Origin: Acholeplasma laidlawii_A
GTDB lineage: Bacteria; Bacillota_I; Bacilli_A; Acholeplasmatales; Acholeplasmataceae
Strand: one strand, 5' to 3'
DNA length: 64,000 nucleotides
NCBI RefSeq assembly: GCF_030166555.2
Contig: NZ_CP126461.2
Shown here one piece after another: positions 28,212-37,212 of this stretch. A program made the translations under genes and the position numbers. Position 1 is the stretch's first letter. Each line of letters opens with the position of its first letter. A model generated the notes under the pieces. That model ran no database searches. It was not told the DNA's origin and worked only from the letters and a program-made list of their open reading frames with translations.

Positions 28212-29093
28212 ATGAAAAAGTATTTTATCGGAATTGACTGTGGCGGCACAAATATTAGAATCGGTTTAGTCGATGATGATTTTGTTATTCACCATGAAGA
28301 AAAGCACCAATCTACTAAAGTTGGAAAAGATTTAGGTGGACTTATTCGCTCATATGTTTTAAAATACAAAGACAGCTATAGCATTGAAGCAATTGGTATT
28401 GGATTTCCTGGTATCGTTGACCTTCATACAAGACAAGTTTTAAATATACCTAACTTAAGAGCTTTTGAAGGTGACTATTTATTAAGTTTAGAAAAAGAAT
28501 TAAATATCCCAATATTTATTGGTAATGATGTCAATATATTAATGCTATATGATGCAAAACATTTTAATATTGAACCTAATAAATCAGTGATGGGCTTTTA
28601 TTTAGGAACTGGTTTTGGTAGTGCAATTCGTATTAAAAATATGATGTATCAAGGAGATTTTGGTGCAGCTGGTGAAATCGGGCACGTACCAATGTATTTA
28701 AGAGGTATCATGTATAACCAAAAACAAAGTGATTTAGAATCTGAAGTTTCTGGGTTTAATTTAAAAGCAATCCATGATAAGTATTTTAAGGACTCACCAT
28801 TTGAAACCATGTTCATAGATCGATTTAATCATCAAGTCATTCAAGACTATCTTCATTTATTGGCATTTTATATTACAACCCAAATGACGATATTAGATAT
28901 ATCCACCATTATTTTAGGTGGTGGCGTGATAATGAGTGAACAATTTCCAAAAGCTTATTTAGAATCTCTCATATTAAAAAACTTATTTGCAGATAAAACA
29001 AAAGAAAACTTCAAAGTATATTATGCAGACAGTCATGTCAACTCAGGTATATACGGAGCAGTTATCTTTGCAAAACAAAACTTAGACAATTAG
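28212..29093 (+). CDS. ROK-family sugar kinase lacking the zinc-binding motif
   Basis: Phosphorylates a hexose with ATP. The phosphate loop DCGGTNIR is at 9-16 and the ROK signature region runs GAAGEIGHVPM (about 153-163). The usual CxCGxxGCxE that binds zinc after this His is missing: the stretch reads RGIMYNQKQSDLE. The carboxyl end (YYADSHVNSGIYGAVIFA) resembles allose kinase-type ROK proteins. Given its place after the pullulanase, glucose released by debranching is the likely substrate, but this is inference. SD AAAGGAAG overlaps the end of pulA. Confidence 0.85.
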   Translation: MKKYFIGIDCGGTNIRIGLVDDDFVIHHEEKHQSTKVGKDLGGLIRSYVLKYKDSYSIEAIGIGFPGIVDLHTRQVLNIPNLRAFEGDYLLSLEKELNIPIFIGNDVNILMLYDAKHFNIEPNKSVMGFYLGTGFGSAIRIKNMMYQGDFGAAGEIGHVPMYLRGIMYNQKQSDLESEVSGFNLKAIHDKYFKDSPFETMFIDRFNHQVIQDYLHLLAFYITTQMTILDISTIILGGGVIMSEQFPKAYLESLILKNLFADKTKENFKVYYADSHVNSGIYGAVIFAKQNLDN

Positions 29094-29118
29094 AAATAGA
29101 AAAGAGGTATTTTTTATT

Positions 29119-30117
29119 ATGAAAGTACTATTGTACTCACAAAAACAAAGTATGTTAAAAAAATCTGGCATTGGTAGAGCGTTTTATCATCAAAAGCGTG
29201 CACTAGAAGCAGTAGGTATTGAATATACTACAGACCCTAAAGACACTTACGACTTGGTGCATGTGAATATTGCACACTCCAATAAGATTAAAAAATTCAG
29301 AAAAAAATACCCGGTAATTGTTCATGGACACTCAACAGTGCAAGACTTTAGAAGAAGTTTTGCATTTTGGCGTATCATGGCACCATTTTTCTATAAACAT
29401 CTACAAAACATTTATGGTATTGCAGATTTGATTATTACACCAACGAGATATTCTAAGTTTTTAATTGAATCGATGCATGTAGTTAAATCTCCTGTTGTTG
29501 CATTATCAAACGGCATTGATTTAGAAGCTTATGAGTATAAACAAGAAAATGTAGATGCATTTAGAAAACACTTTAATCTAAAGCCTAACTCAAAAGTAGT
29601 GATAGGTGTTGGTCTATTATTTGAAAGAAAGGGTATACACGATTTTATAGAAGTTGCTCGTACTATGCCAAATGTTACTTTCATTTGGTTTGGTAATTTA
29701 TCTAAACTTGCAACAACTCACTTTATTAGAAAACGCATAAAAAATAAACCTAAAAATATGATTATGCCGGGCTATGTTGATGGTGCAGTCATTAAGGGTG
29801 CATTTAGTGGTGCAGATTGTGTATTCTTCCCAAGTTATGAAGAAACAGAAGGAATTGTTGTCTTAGAAGGTTTAGCAAGTAAAACACCGGTTGTTTTACG
29901 TGATATTCCTGTCTATTATGACTGGTTATTCCATAAAGAGCATGTACTAAAAGGACATAATAACTTTGAATTTAGTAAATTGATTGAAAAAGTTTTACAT
30001 GAAGATCAATCAGAAATGATTGAAAAAGGTTATAAAATTGTTCAAGATAGATCTATTGATAAAATTGGTGAAGGCTTGAAACAAGCTTATCAAGAAGTTA
30101 TTAAAATCAAGAGGTAA
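29119..30117 (+). CDS. dgs: Alpha-monoglucosyldiacylglycerol glucosyltransferase (diglucosyl-DAG synthase)
   Basis: Adds a second glucose from UDP-glucose to monoglucosyldiacylglycerol, giving the bilayer-forming diglucosyl lipid of Acholeplasma membranes. It is a monotopic GT4 enzyme of 332 residues, which is the length I remember for the A. laidlawii alDGS protein, and the amino end MKVLLYSQKQ matches my memory of it. The GT4 EX7E motif is Glu242/Glu250 (EETEGIVVLE); an early basic amphipathic helix (about 56-70, KIKKFRKKYP) suits binding to anionic lipid. Located between a sugar kinase and an aldo/keto reductase, not next to the monoglucosyl synthase. Confidence 0.88.
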   Translation: MKVLLYSQKQSMLKKSGIGRAFYHQKRALEAVGIEYTTDPKDTYDLVHVNIAHSNKIKKFRKKYPVIVHGHSTVQDFRRSFAFWRIMAPFFYKHLQNIYGIADLIITPTRYSKFLIESMHVVKSPVVALSNGIDLEAYEYKQENVDAFRKHFNLKPNSKVVIGVGLLFERKGIHDFIEVARTMPNVTFIWFGNLSKLATTHFIRKRIKNKPKNMIMPGYVDGAVIKGAFSGADCVFFPSYEETEGIVVLEGLASKTPVVLRDIPVYYDWLFHKEHVLKGHNNFEFSKLIEKVLHEDQSEMIEKGYKIVQDRSIDKIGEGLKQAYQEVIKIKR

Positions 30118-30120
30118 CCT

Positions 30121-30915
30121 ATGCAATATTTAACACTTAACAACGGATTTAAAGTACCAGTTGTAGGTATGGGTGCAAACACCTTTGGTAAAGTCAATCA
30201 TGATTTTTATGGTGTACTTGATTATGACACTAAAGAACTAATTTGGGCATATGAAAATGGCTACAGCCTCATAGATACAGCAATTGTTTATAGAAATGAA
30301 ACAGTGATTGCCAAATCGATTAAAGATGCTCATTTAAATAGAACTGATGTCATAGTCACATCTAAAATACCTACTAAAGAGTTAACACTTGAAGATGATG
30401 CAAAAATCGAAAAAATGATACAATCTTCCATTGATATATTTGGAGGATATGTAGATATCTATTTAATTCATCATCCATCCACTCATGAAATAAATTTAAG
30501 GGTTTGGAAAGCACTTGAAAGTCATTACTTAAAAGGACACTTTAAAGCAATTGGTGTGTCCAATTTTAGTAAGGAACAACTCGATTACATCATGAAACAT
30601 GCAAACGTTAAACCTATGATGAATCAAATAGAATCTAATCCTGCAAACTGGCAACATGAACTGGTTTCATATTGTAAGGCACATGAGATTGTTCCAGTAG
30701 CCTGGGGTCCACTAGATCCTGTGCCAAATAAGGATATATTAACAACAATTGGTAACCAATATGGTAAGACTTGGGCACAAGTTCTACTTAGATACCAAGT
30801 ACAAAAAGGTGTCATTGTCATACCAAAGAGTCACAATAAATTAAGACAATTTGAAAATATAAATATCTTTGATTTCACATTATCTTTAGAAGATATACGT
30901 AAAATAGAAGAATAA
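30121..30915 (+). CDS. Aldo/keto reductase
   Basis: NADPH-dependent carbonyl reductase of 264 residues (AKR5-like length). The catalytic tetrad is visible: Asp52 and Tyr57 (DTAIVYRNE), Lys82 (SKIP) and His117 (LIHHP); GVSNFS and IPKSHNKLR mark the AKR barrel and cofactor site. SD AAGAGGT overlaps the last codons of dgs and the gap is 3 bases, so it is the last gene of the pulA operon. Substrate unknown. Confidence 0.9.
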   Translation: MQYLTLNNGFKVPVVGMGANTFGKVNHDFYGVLDYDTKELIWAYENGYSLIDTAIVYRNETVIAKSIKDAHLNRTDVIVTSKIPTKELTLEDDAKIEKMIQSSIDIFGGYVDIYLIHHPSTHEINLRVWKALESHYLKGHFKAIGVSNFSKEQLDYIMKHANVKPMMNQIESNPANWQHELVSYCKAHEIVPVAWGPLDPVPNKDILTTIGNQYGKTWAQVLLRYQVQKGVIVIPKSHNKLRQFENINIFDFTLSLEDIRKIEE

Positions 30916-30956
30916 TTATCATTCCTTATGTATTTTCATGAAAAAAAGATTTATAA

Positions 30957-30965
30957 TGTTATAAT
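30957..30965 (+). promoter_or_regulatory. Extended -10 box of tig
   Basis: TGT followed by TATAAT (30960-30965) stands 31 bases before the start codon; a second TATAAT lies just upstream of the SD. Confidence 0.4.
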
Positions 30966-30995
30966 ATTAAAGTTGATATAATTTAGGAGGAAACT

Positions 30996-32279
30996 ATGAA
31001 ATTTGAACATATAAAAAAGAATCATGTAAAATTTACTTTTACAGTAACACCTGCAGAATTTGAACATGCATTAGAACATGCTTTTGCACACATTAAAGAT
31101 GATGTAGAAATTAAAGGATTTAGAAAAGGTAAAGTAACTCAAAAAGTTTACGAACAAAAATTTGGTGAAACAGCATTATATGCAGAAGCATTAAACCATG
31201 CAATTGGACATAAATATAATGATGCAACACTAGTTAAAGACTTTACAATTGTTTCTGATCCAATGAACATTGATCTAGATTTCGATAAAATCTCAAGAAC
31301 TGAAGCATTTGAAGTGAGTTTTGAAGTTGCAATCAAACCTGAAGTTGAAATTGAAAACTACAAAGGTGTTGAAGTTGCTAAAGTAGATACAGAAGTAACA
31401 GAAAAAGAAGTTGATGAAAACATCAACAGCCTATTAGCTCAAAATGCTATTTTAGAACCTAAAGATGGTGCACTAGAAAATGGCGATACAGCAATCTTTG
31501 ATTTCGAAGGATTCCAAGATGGTGTTGCATTTGAAGGTGGAAAAGCTGAAAACTTCAGTTTAGAAATCGGTAGTGGTCAATTCATTCCTGGTTTTGAAGA
31601 AGGTATGTTAGGCTTAAAAGCTGGTGAGTCTCGTGATGTAAATGTTACTTTCCCAGAACAATACCAAGCTGAAAACCTAGCAGGTAAACCAGCAGTATTT
31701 AAAGTTGTATTACACGAAATTAAATCTAAAAAATTAGCTGAATTAAATGATGAATGGGTTGTATCACTTAACCGTGAAGGTATCTCCACTGTTGATCAAT
31801 TAAAAGCATCAATCAAAGCAGATTTAGAAGCATCTAAACAAGAACAATCTAAAAGAGAATTAACTGATGCAGTAATTACTGAAGTAGTTAAATTGGCTAA
31901 AGTTGAAGTACCACAATCTATGTTTGATTCAGAAATTGAAAATTTCAAGAAGAATGTTGAAGCACAAGCTAAACAATATCAACTAGATATGGATACATTC
32001 ATCCAATTATCAGGATTAACTAACGAGTTGTTCGAACAACAAGCTAAAGAACAAGCTGAAAAACGTGTACTTCAATCCTTAGTAATCGAAGCGATTGCTA
32101 AGAAAGAAAACTTCACTGCTACACCTGAAGAATTAAACTTACGTTATGAAGAATTAGCGAACCATTACAAAATGGAAGTTAATGAAATTAAAAAGTATAT
32201 CTCAGATGAATTAGTAATGAATGATATCGCATTTGAAAAAGCAGTAACATTCTTAGTAGAAAACGCAGTACAAAAATAA
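30996..32279 (+). CDS. tig: Trigger factor
   Basis: Ribosome-bound chaperone with peptidyl-prolyl isomerase activity. Three domains are visible: the N-terminal ribosome-binding part with GFRKGKV (about 40-46), the FKBP-type domain (about 155-240, with GDTAIFDFEGF and FIPGFEEGMLG) and the long helical C-terminal domain (about 250-427). Length 427 is typical. SD TTAGGAGGAAAC is strong. Monocistronic, with a strong palindromic terminator. Confidence 0.96.
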   Translation: MKFEHIKKNHVKFTFTVTPAEFEHALEHAFAHIKDDVEIKGFRKGKVTQKVYEQKFGETALYAEALNHAIGHKYNDATLVKDFTIVSDPMNIDLDFDKISRTEAFEVSFEVAIKPEVEIENYKGVEVAKVDTEVTEKEVDENINSLLAQNAILEPKDGALENGDTAIFDFEGFQDGVAFEGGKAENFSLEIGSGQFIPGFEEGMLGLKAGESRDVNVTFPEQYQAENLAGKPAVFKVVLHEIKSKKLAELNDEWVVSLNREGISTVDQLKASIKADLEASKQEQSKRELTDAVITEVVKLAKVEVPQSMFDSEIENFKKNVEAQAKQYQLDMDTFIQLSGLTNELFEQQAKEQAEKRVLQSLVIEAIAKKENFTATPEELNLRYEELANHYKMEVNEIKKYISDELVMNDIAFEKAVTFLVENAVQK

Positions 32280-32287
32280 ATTTAAAA

Positions 32288-32317
32288 GTGGCCTCTGAAG
32301 CTTCAGAGGCTTTCTTA
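32288..32317 (+). terminator. Terminator of tig
   Basis: GCCTCTGAAG (32291-32300) pairs perfectly with CTTCAGAGGC (32301-32310), then TTTCTT. Confidence 0.85.
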
Positions 32318-32350
32318 TAACTATAATTATGATAAAAGATGGGATAACTA

Positions 32351-32377
32351 TTGGCACTCATGCATTATGATTGCTAA
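32351..32377 (+). promoter_or_regulatory. CIRCE-like HrcA operator upstream of lon
   Basis: TTGGCACTC (32351-32359), nine bases, then GATTGCTAA (32369-32377). Compared with CIRCE (TTAGCACTC-N9-GAGTGCTAA) there is one mismatch per arm. It ends directly before the -35 box of the lon promoter. Confidence 0.85.
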
Positions 32378-32405
32378 TTGACAATTTTATAATATAATAT
32401 ATAAT
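32378..32405 (+). promoter_or_regulatory. lon promoter
   Basis: TTGACA (32378-32383), 16-base spacer and TATAAT (32400-32405) give a consensus sigma-A promoter touching the CIRCE-like element. Confidence 0.8.
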
Positions 32406-32436
32406 AAGAATATAACCCAGAAAGGGGATAAAAGAT

Positions 32437-34749
32437 ATGGAATTACAGACAAGTTTACCCGCGATTGTTGTACGTGGTATCGTACCGATTCCTAATAATG
32501 ATTTTAGAATTGAAGTTGGCCGTAAAGTATCCCTTAAAGCGATTGAAGAGTCTGAAAAGAGTTTTTCATCTTACGTACTTATATTAGTTCAAAAAAATCC
32601 ATTAATAGAAAACCCAACAGTTGCAGATATTGAAACTCATGGTGTCTTAGCTAAGATTGCTATGAAGATTAAATTACCTAATAACAACTATAAAATTAAG
32701 TTTAATTTAATGTCTAGAATTAAAGTCAATGAGTATTTCTTAACAGATCCTTACTTTGTAGCAGACTATGAAGAATTAGAATCAAAAGTAGGGGAAATAG
32801 AAGAAGAAACTACATTACTTAAATTAATTACTGATGAAGCTGTTGTAAATGCAAATCAGTTATTTAATAATGCTCAAGTGATTACATCACAAATTCAATC
32901 TGGTCTATCATCAGATAAAATGGCGGACATTTTAGCATATAATTTAAGAACTCAAGACACTGAAAAATATAAGTATCTAGCTGAATTAAATGTAAACTCA
33001 AGACTAAAATTAATTTTAGAAGATATTAACCGCCTAAAAATGATTGCTGATTTAGAACAACGTATTAATGAAGATGTTAAAAAGGCAATTGATGAAAATC
33101 AAAAAGAATATTATCTAAGAGAAAAAATGCGCGCAATTCAAAATGAATTGGGTGATAAGGCTAAAAAAGAAGATGAAATTGATAAATTAAGAGAAGATAT
33201 TAAGAAGGCTAAAATGCCGATTCATATTGAAGAAAAAGCACTACAAGAGTTATCTCGTTATCAATCAACACCTTCAGCAATGGCTGAATCTCAAATCATT
33301 AAGACTTATCTAGATTTTCTAGTTGCATTACCTTGGAATGAATCATCAACAGATTTAAATGATTTACAAAAGGTTCAAGATAACTTAGATAAGAATCATT
33401 ATGGACTAGAAAATGTTAAAGAACGTATTATTGAATATTTAGCAGTTAAAATGATGACTGGTAGAAATCCACAGACTATTTTATGTTTAGCAGGTCCTCC
33501 AGGGGTTGGTAAAACATCACTTGCAACATCTATTGCAGAGGCATTGGGTCGTAAGTTTGTTAAGCAATCACTTGGTGGTGTTAAAGATGAATCAGAAATC
33601 CGTGGTCATAGAAGAACTTATGTCGGCGCTATGCCTGGTCGTATCCTTAAGGGTATGAAGGATGCTGGTACAGTAAATCCTGTCTTCTTATTAGATGAAA
33701 TTGATAAAATGGCATCCGATTATAGAGGGGACCCTGCATCTGCAATGCTTGAAGTTTTAGACCCAGAACAAAATGCTAAATTTAGTGATCACTACTTAGA
33801 AGAAAATTATGACTTATCTCAAGTATTATTCATTACAACAGCAAACTATCTTGAAAATGTGCCTGCACCTTTAAGAGACCGTATGGAAATTGTAGAACTA
33901 TCCAGCTATACTGAGTATGAAAAAATTCAAATTGCTCAAAAACACTTAGTTAACAAACAATTATCAGCACACGGCTTAGATAGTGATAAATTTACAATTG
34001 ATGAAGAAACACTTTACTTTATTGTAAGACATTACACTAGAGAAGCTGGTGTTCGTGAATTAAACCGTTATATTGGTTCTTTAGTACGTAAAGCTATTAA
34101 AGAAATTCTCATGAAAAAAGCAGCTAAAATTAATATCACTTTAAATAATGTGGAATCATATATTGGAAAACCTAAGTTCGTACATAATTTAGTAGATGAA
34201 AAACAACAAATTGGTGTTGTTACTGGTCTGGCATACACTGCATTTGGTGGAGACACGCTTCCGGTTGAAGTTACTTACTATAAAGGTAAGGGACAACTTG
34301 TATTAACAGGTAAACTAGGTGATGTCATGAAAGAATCAGCAATTACAGCACTTTCATATGTAAAATCGCATGCACTAGAATTTAATTTAGATCCAACCAT
34401 ATTTGAAAACAACGACTTCCACGTCCACGTACCAGAAGGTGCTATCCCTAAAGATGGTCCTTCAGCAGGTATTACGATGGCAACTGCGATTATGTCAGCT
34501 GCAAGTAAACTCTATGTTAGAAAAGACCTTGGTATGACCGGTGAAATTACATTACGCGGTTACGTATTACCAATTGGTGGACTAAAAGAAAAGGCAATTG
34601 CTGCTTTAAGAAGTGGTTTAACTACAATTTTAATTCCAAAACAAAATGTTAAAGATGTCGATGATATTCCAAAGGAAGTTAGAGATAAATTAACAATTAT
34701 TCCTGTTGAAAATGTATCTGATGTATTTGCGCAAGCATTGATTAGATAA
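32437..34749 (+). CDS. lon: ATP-dependent protease Lon
   Basis: Degrades misfolded and regulatory proteins in the cytoplasm. An N-terminal LAN domain (about 5-200) and coiled-coil helices are followed by the AAA+ module with Walker A Lys359 (GPPGVGKTS) and the Ser-Lys protease domain with Ser676 (KDGPSAG) and Lys719 (GGLKEKA), 43 residues apart as in E. coli. Length 770 is full. SD AGAAAGGGG precedes ATG 32437. A CIRCE-like site and consensus promoter upstream indicate heat-shock control by HrcA. Confidence 0.97.
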   Translation: MELQTSLPAIVVRGIVPIPNNDFRIEVGRKVSLKAIEESEKSFSSYVLILVQKNPLIENPTVADIETHGVLAKIAMKIKLPNNNYKIKFNLMSRIKVNEYFLTDPYFVADYEELESKVGEIEEETTLLKLITDEAVVNANQLFNNAQVITSQIQSGLSSDKMADILAYNLRTQDTEKYKYLAELNVNSRLKLILEDINRLKMIADLEQRINEDVKKAIDENQKEYYLREKMRAIQNELGDKAKKEDEIDKLREDIKKAKMPIHIEEKALQELSRYQSTPSAMAESQIIKTYLDFLVALPWNESSTDLNDLQKVQDNLDKNHYGLENVKERIIEYLAVKMMTGRNPQTILCLAGPPGVGKTSLATSIAEALGRKFVKQSLGGVKDESEIRGHRRTYVGAMPGRILKGMKDAGTVNPVFLLDEIDKMASDYRGDPASAMLEVLDPEQNAKFSDHYLEENYDLSQVLFITTANYLENVPAPLRDRMEIVELSSYTEYEKIQIAQKHLVNKQLSAHGLDSDKFTIDEETLYFIVRHYTREAGVRELNRYIGSLVRKAIKEILMKKAAKINITLNNVESYIGKPKFVHNLVDEKQQIGVVTGLAYTAFGGDTLPVEVTYYKGKGQLVLTGKLGDVMKESAITALSYVKSHALEFNLDPTIFENNDFHVHVPEGAIPKDGPSAGITMATAIMSAASKLYVRKDLGMTGEITLRGYVLPIGGLKEKAIAALRSGLTTILIPKQNVKDVDDIPKEVRDKLTIIPVENVSDVFAQALIR

Positions 34750-34771
34750 TATTAAACAATCACTATACATG

Positions 34772-34806
34772 AGAGTGTTATGAATGTCATAACACTCTTA
34801 TTTTAT
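34772..34806 (+). terminator. Terminator of lon
   Basis: AGAGTGTTATGA (34772-34783) pairs with TCATAACACTCT (34787-34798) around ATG, then TATTTTAT. Confidence 0.8.
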
Positions 34807-34873
34807 GGGATTTAACTAAATATGACATTCAATGATACTAAATTTATGATACAATAAGATAAGAGGTAAAATT

Positions 34874-35446
34874 ATGATTAAACAAGCAGAATTTATTACA
34901 TCGGCCGTTTCAATTACGGACTTGCCTAAAGATGATTTTGACCATTTTTTAATACTTGGTCGATCAAATGTAGGCAAATCTTCTTTAATAAATGCTATCA
35001 CAAATCGTAAAAGTTTAGCAAGAGTGTCTCAAACACCTGGTAAAACTATTACGTTAAATTTGTATTTACTGAATCAAAGTTTGTATTTAGTAGATGCACC
35101 TGGTTACGGCTATGCGAAACGTTCAAAAACTCAAACTTCATCTTTTATGAGAATGATTAATGAATATATTCAGTTAAATGGGCACCTAAAAAAGATTATT
35201 TTATTGGTGGACTTTAATATCGGACCAACTCAAGATGATTTAGACATGTATATTGAATTACAGGCGTTTGATGTAGACATTATTATCGTTACAACAAAGT
35301 ATGATAAGGTCAAATCATCACATCGACTTAAACAAGAAAAAGTCATTAGAACTAAGTTTTTTGAAGGACAAAAAATATACTTCACATCAAGTGAAACAAA
35401 GTTTGGAATTGATAAATTAATTATTGAGGAGTTTGGTAATGAATAA
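34874..35446 (+). CDS. engB: Ribosome-biogenesis GTPase EngB/YsxC
   Basis: Essential GTPase needed for 50S subunit assembly. The G1 loop GRSNVGKSS is at 29-37, G3 DAPGYGYA near 76-83 and the G4-like TTKYDK near 142-147. Length 190 fits the family. SD AAGAGGT. The next gene starts within its last codons, so engB, the DegV gene and the NAD(P)-binding gene form one transcript. Association with lon immediately upstream is also seen in Bacillus (lon-ysxC). Confidence 0.95.
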   Translation: MIKQAEFITSAVSITDLPKDDFDHFLILGRSNVGKSSLINAITNRKSLARVSQTPGKTITLNLYLLNQSLYLVDAPGYGYAKRSKTQTSSFMRMINEYIQLNGHLKKIILLVDFNIGPTQDDLDMYIELQAFDVDIIIVTTKYDKVKSSHRLKQEKVIRTKFFEGQKIYFTSSETKFGIDKLIIEEFGNE

Positions 35447-36287
35447 AGTCTTAATTACTACAGATTCAACTGCGGACTTAAGTCCAGAAATACTAGAAAC
35501 TAGAAACATTAAAATGGTGCCATTGTATGTACGTTTTAATGATGAATCCTATAAAGATAGTATAGATATTACAACCCTTGAACTCTATAAAAAAGTTGAA
35601 GATTATGGTTTTTTACCTAAGACACAAGCGGCAAGTCCCGGAGACTTTGAAATGTTTTTCAAAAAATATTTAGATGAGGGTTATAAGATTGTTCATATCT
35701 CGATTGGTTCTAAGATATCAGCAACCTATAAATCAGCTTTACTAGCTATTGATTTACTAGAGACAAAAGATGTTTACGTCATTGATTCAGCAAACCTATC
35801 TAGTGGCATTGCGTTACTAGTCCTAAAAGCATCCGACTTAAAAGATCAAGGGTTAAGTGCTGAAGAAATCAATGAAAAAATATTAAAATTAGTACCTAAG
35901 GTAAGTAGTCAATTTGCAATTAAGACATTAGACTATCTTCATAAAGGTGGACGTGCAAGTGGTTTAAGTGCATTTGTTGGTTCAGTACTGCGTATTAAAC
36001 CGATCATTCAAGTTAATGATGGTAAATTGGATGTCTATAAAAAATCGGTTGGTAAGATGTCAAAAGCACTTGATGTGATGATTGATGATCTTGTGAACTT
36101 AAATGGAGAAATTGATGATAACTATGTATTCATCACACACTCATTAGCTCCAGATTCATTTGAATATATTAAAAATAGATTAGAAAAAGAAGTAAAAGTA
36201 AAACATATTTTAGAAGGACATGCTGGCTGTGTGATTTCCAGTCATTGTGGCGAAGGAACAATTGGTATATTGTATATAAAAAGGTAG
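35439..36287 (+). CDS. DegV family fatty-acid-binding protein (FakB-like)
   Basis: Binds one fatty acid and, in Firmicutes, presents it to the FakA kinase for use in lipid synthesis. TDSTADLS at 8-15, QAASPGDFEMFF and HISIGSKISATYKSA are the DegV signatures; RIKPIIQVNDGKL near 190 is also typical. The start is ATG 35439, overlapping engB by 8 bases, with GAGGAG as SD; this gives 282 residues. Uptake of exogenous fatty acids would suit Acholeplasma. A FakA partner is not in this window. Confidence 0.9.
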   Translation: MNKVLITTDSTADLSPEILETRNIKMVPLYVRFNDESYKDSIDITTLELYKKVEDYGFLPKTQAASPGDFEMFFKKYLDEGYKIVHISIGSKISATYKSALLAIDLLETKDVYVIDSANLSSGIALLVLKASDLKDQGLSAEEINEKILKLVPKVSSQFAIKTLDYLHKGGRASGLSAFVGSVLRIKPIIQVNDGKLDVYKKSVGKMSKALDVMIDDLVNLNGEIDDNYVFITHSLAPDSFEYIKNRLEKEVKVKHILEGHAGCVISSHCGEGTIGILYIKR

Positions 36288-36295
36288 GTAAACAT

Positions 36296-36937
36296 ATGAA
36301 GATAGCAGTTATTGGTGCATCAGGGTTTATCGGGGAAAGTATAGTAAATGAAGCACTAAGTAAAGGTCATGAAGTTGTAGGTATTTTTAGAAGAAATAGT
36401 ATTCCTGCTCAAAATAATCTTACACTTAAAAAGTTAACAATTTTTGATGAAGCTGATTTTGAAGCAGCAGTCAAAGATTGTGATGTGATAGTATCAGCGT
36501 ATAATCCAGGATATTATCATGTAGCTCAAGCAGAACGCTTTTTAGATGGTTATAAAGTTATATTTAACATGGCTAAAAAGTTAAATAAACATGTGATATC
36601 TGTAATTGGTGCAACCACTTTAATCCAATATGATGGTGAGTTAGTCAAAGACAGTTTAGTTTTTCCAAAACCATGGATTAAAGCATTAGAAGGTACAGAT
36701 AAAGTATATGAAACTTATAAGGGTGATACATCTTTAAAGGTTACCTTTGTGTCTCCTGCAGCTGAAGTCTTTGATGGTCCCTTAACTAAACAATATGTTT
36801 ATGGTAAAGATCATCTAATCTATGATAGATTAGAACGATCTAGAATATCTGTAAGAGATTTAGCACACGCGATTGTATTAGAATGTGAACATCCAAAATA
36901 TATAAATTCTAGATTTACAATTGCATATCAAAATTAA
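36296..36937 (+). CDS. NAD(P)-binding protein, atypical short-chain dehydrogenase (YwnB-like)
   Basis: Rossmann-fold protein of 213 residues with the dinucleotide loop IGASGFIG at about 6-13 and a second-strand region GIFRR. It matches the NAD(P)H-binding NmrA-like group; no catalytic YxxxK is evident, so it may bind rather than reduce. The start is ATG 36296, 8 bases after the DegV stop, with AAGGTAGG as SD. It ends the engB operon ahead of the T-box leader. Confidence 0.82.
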   Translation: MKIAVIGASGFIGESIVNEALSKGHEVVGIFRRNSIPAQNNLTLKKLTIFDEADFEAAVKDCDVIVSAYNPGYYHVAQAERFLDGYKVIFNMAKKLNKHVISVIGATTLIQYDGELVKDSLVFPKPWIKALEGTDKVYETYKGDTSLKVTFVSPAAEVFDGPLTKQYVYGKDHLIYDRLERSRISVRDLAHAIVLECEHPKYINSRFTIAYQN

Positions 36938-36949
36938 TTAGTATATAAT

Positions 36950-37199
36950 ATTAGAAACGCTATGAAGTGAAAGAGTAATTTATAAAAAAGTCATAAAAGA
37001 GATTAAGAGAATAGGTGAAACTCTTATAACCCATAAATGAAAGTCATCACTGAGCGGATTAGGTGAAATAAATTTAGTAACTTAATTCGGAGTAACTTTA
37101 CGTTATAAAAGTTTAATGAAGGTGCACAATTTATTTTGTGAACTAAGGTGGTACCGCGATTTTTCGTCCTTAGACTGTTTATCAGTCTAGGGATTTTTA
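36950..37199 (+). ncRNA. T-box riboswitch (valine) controlling the GNAT-valS operon
   Basis: The conserved T-box AAGGTGGTACCGCG is at 37145-37158. Stem I closes with CGCT/AGCG and AGTGA/TCACT; its specifier bulge has AGTA on the 5' side and GAAA-GTC-A on the 3' side, placing the valine codon GTC at 37043-37045. That fits valS downstream. A terminator follows within the element. Uncharged tRNA-Val would stabilise the antiterminator and let transcription continue. Confidence 0.93.
37168..37199 (+). terminator. Regulated terminator of the T-box leader
   Basis: CCTTAGACTG (37168-37177) pairs with CAGTCTAGGG (37183-37192), followed by ATTTTTATTT. The 5' arm overlaps the antiterminator region. Confidence 0.88.
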
Positions 37200-37212
37200 T
37201 TTAGGAGGCTAT

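Noticed and set aside
36938..37212. Small protein gene in the 275-base gap before the GNAT gene
   Set aside because: The whole gap is accounted for by the T-box leader and its terminator; no frame with SD was found.
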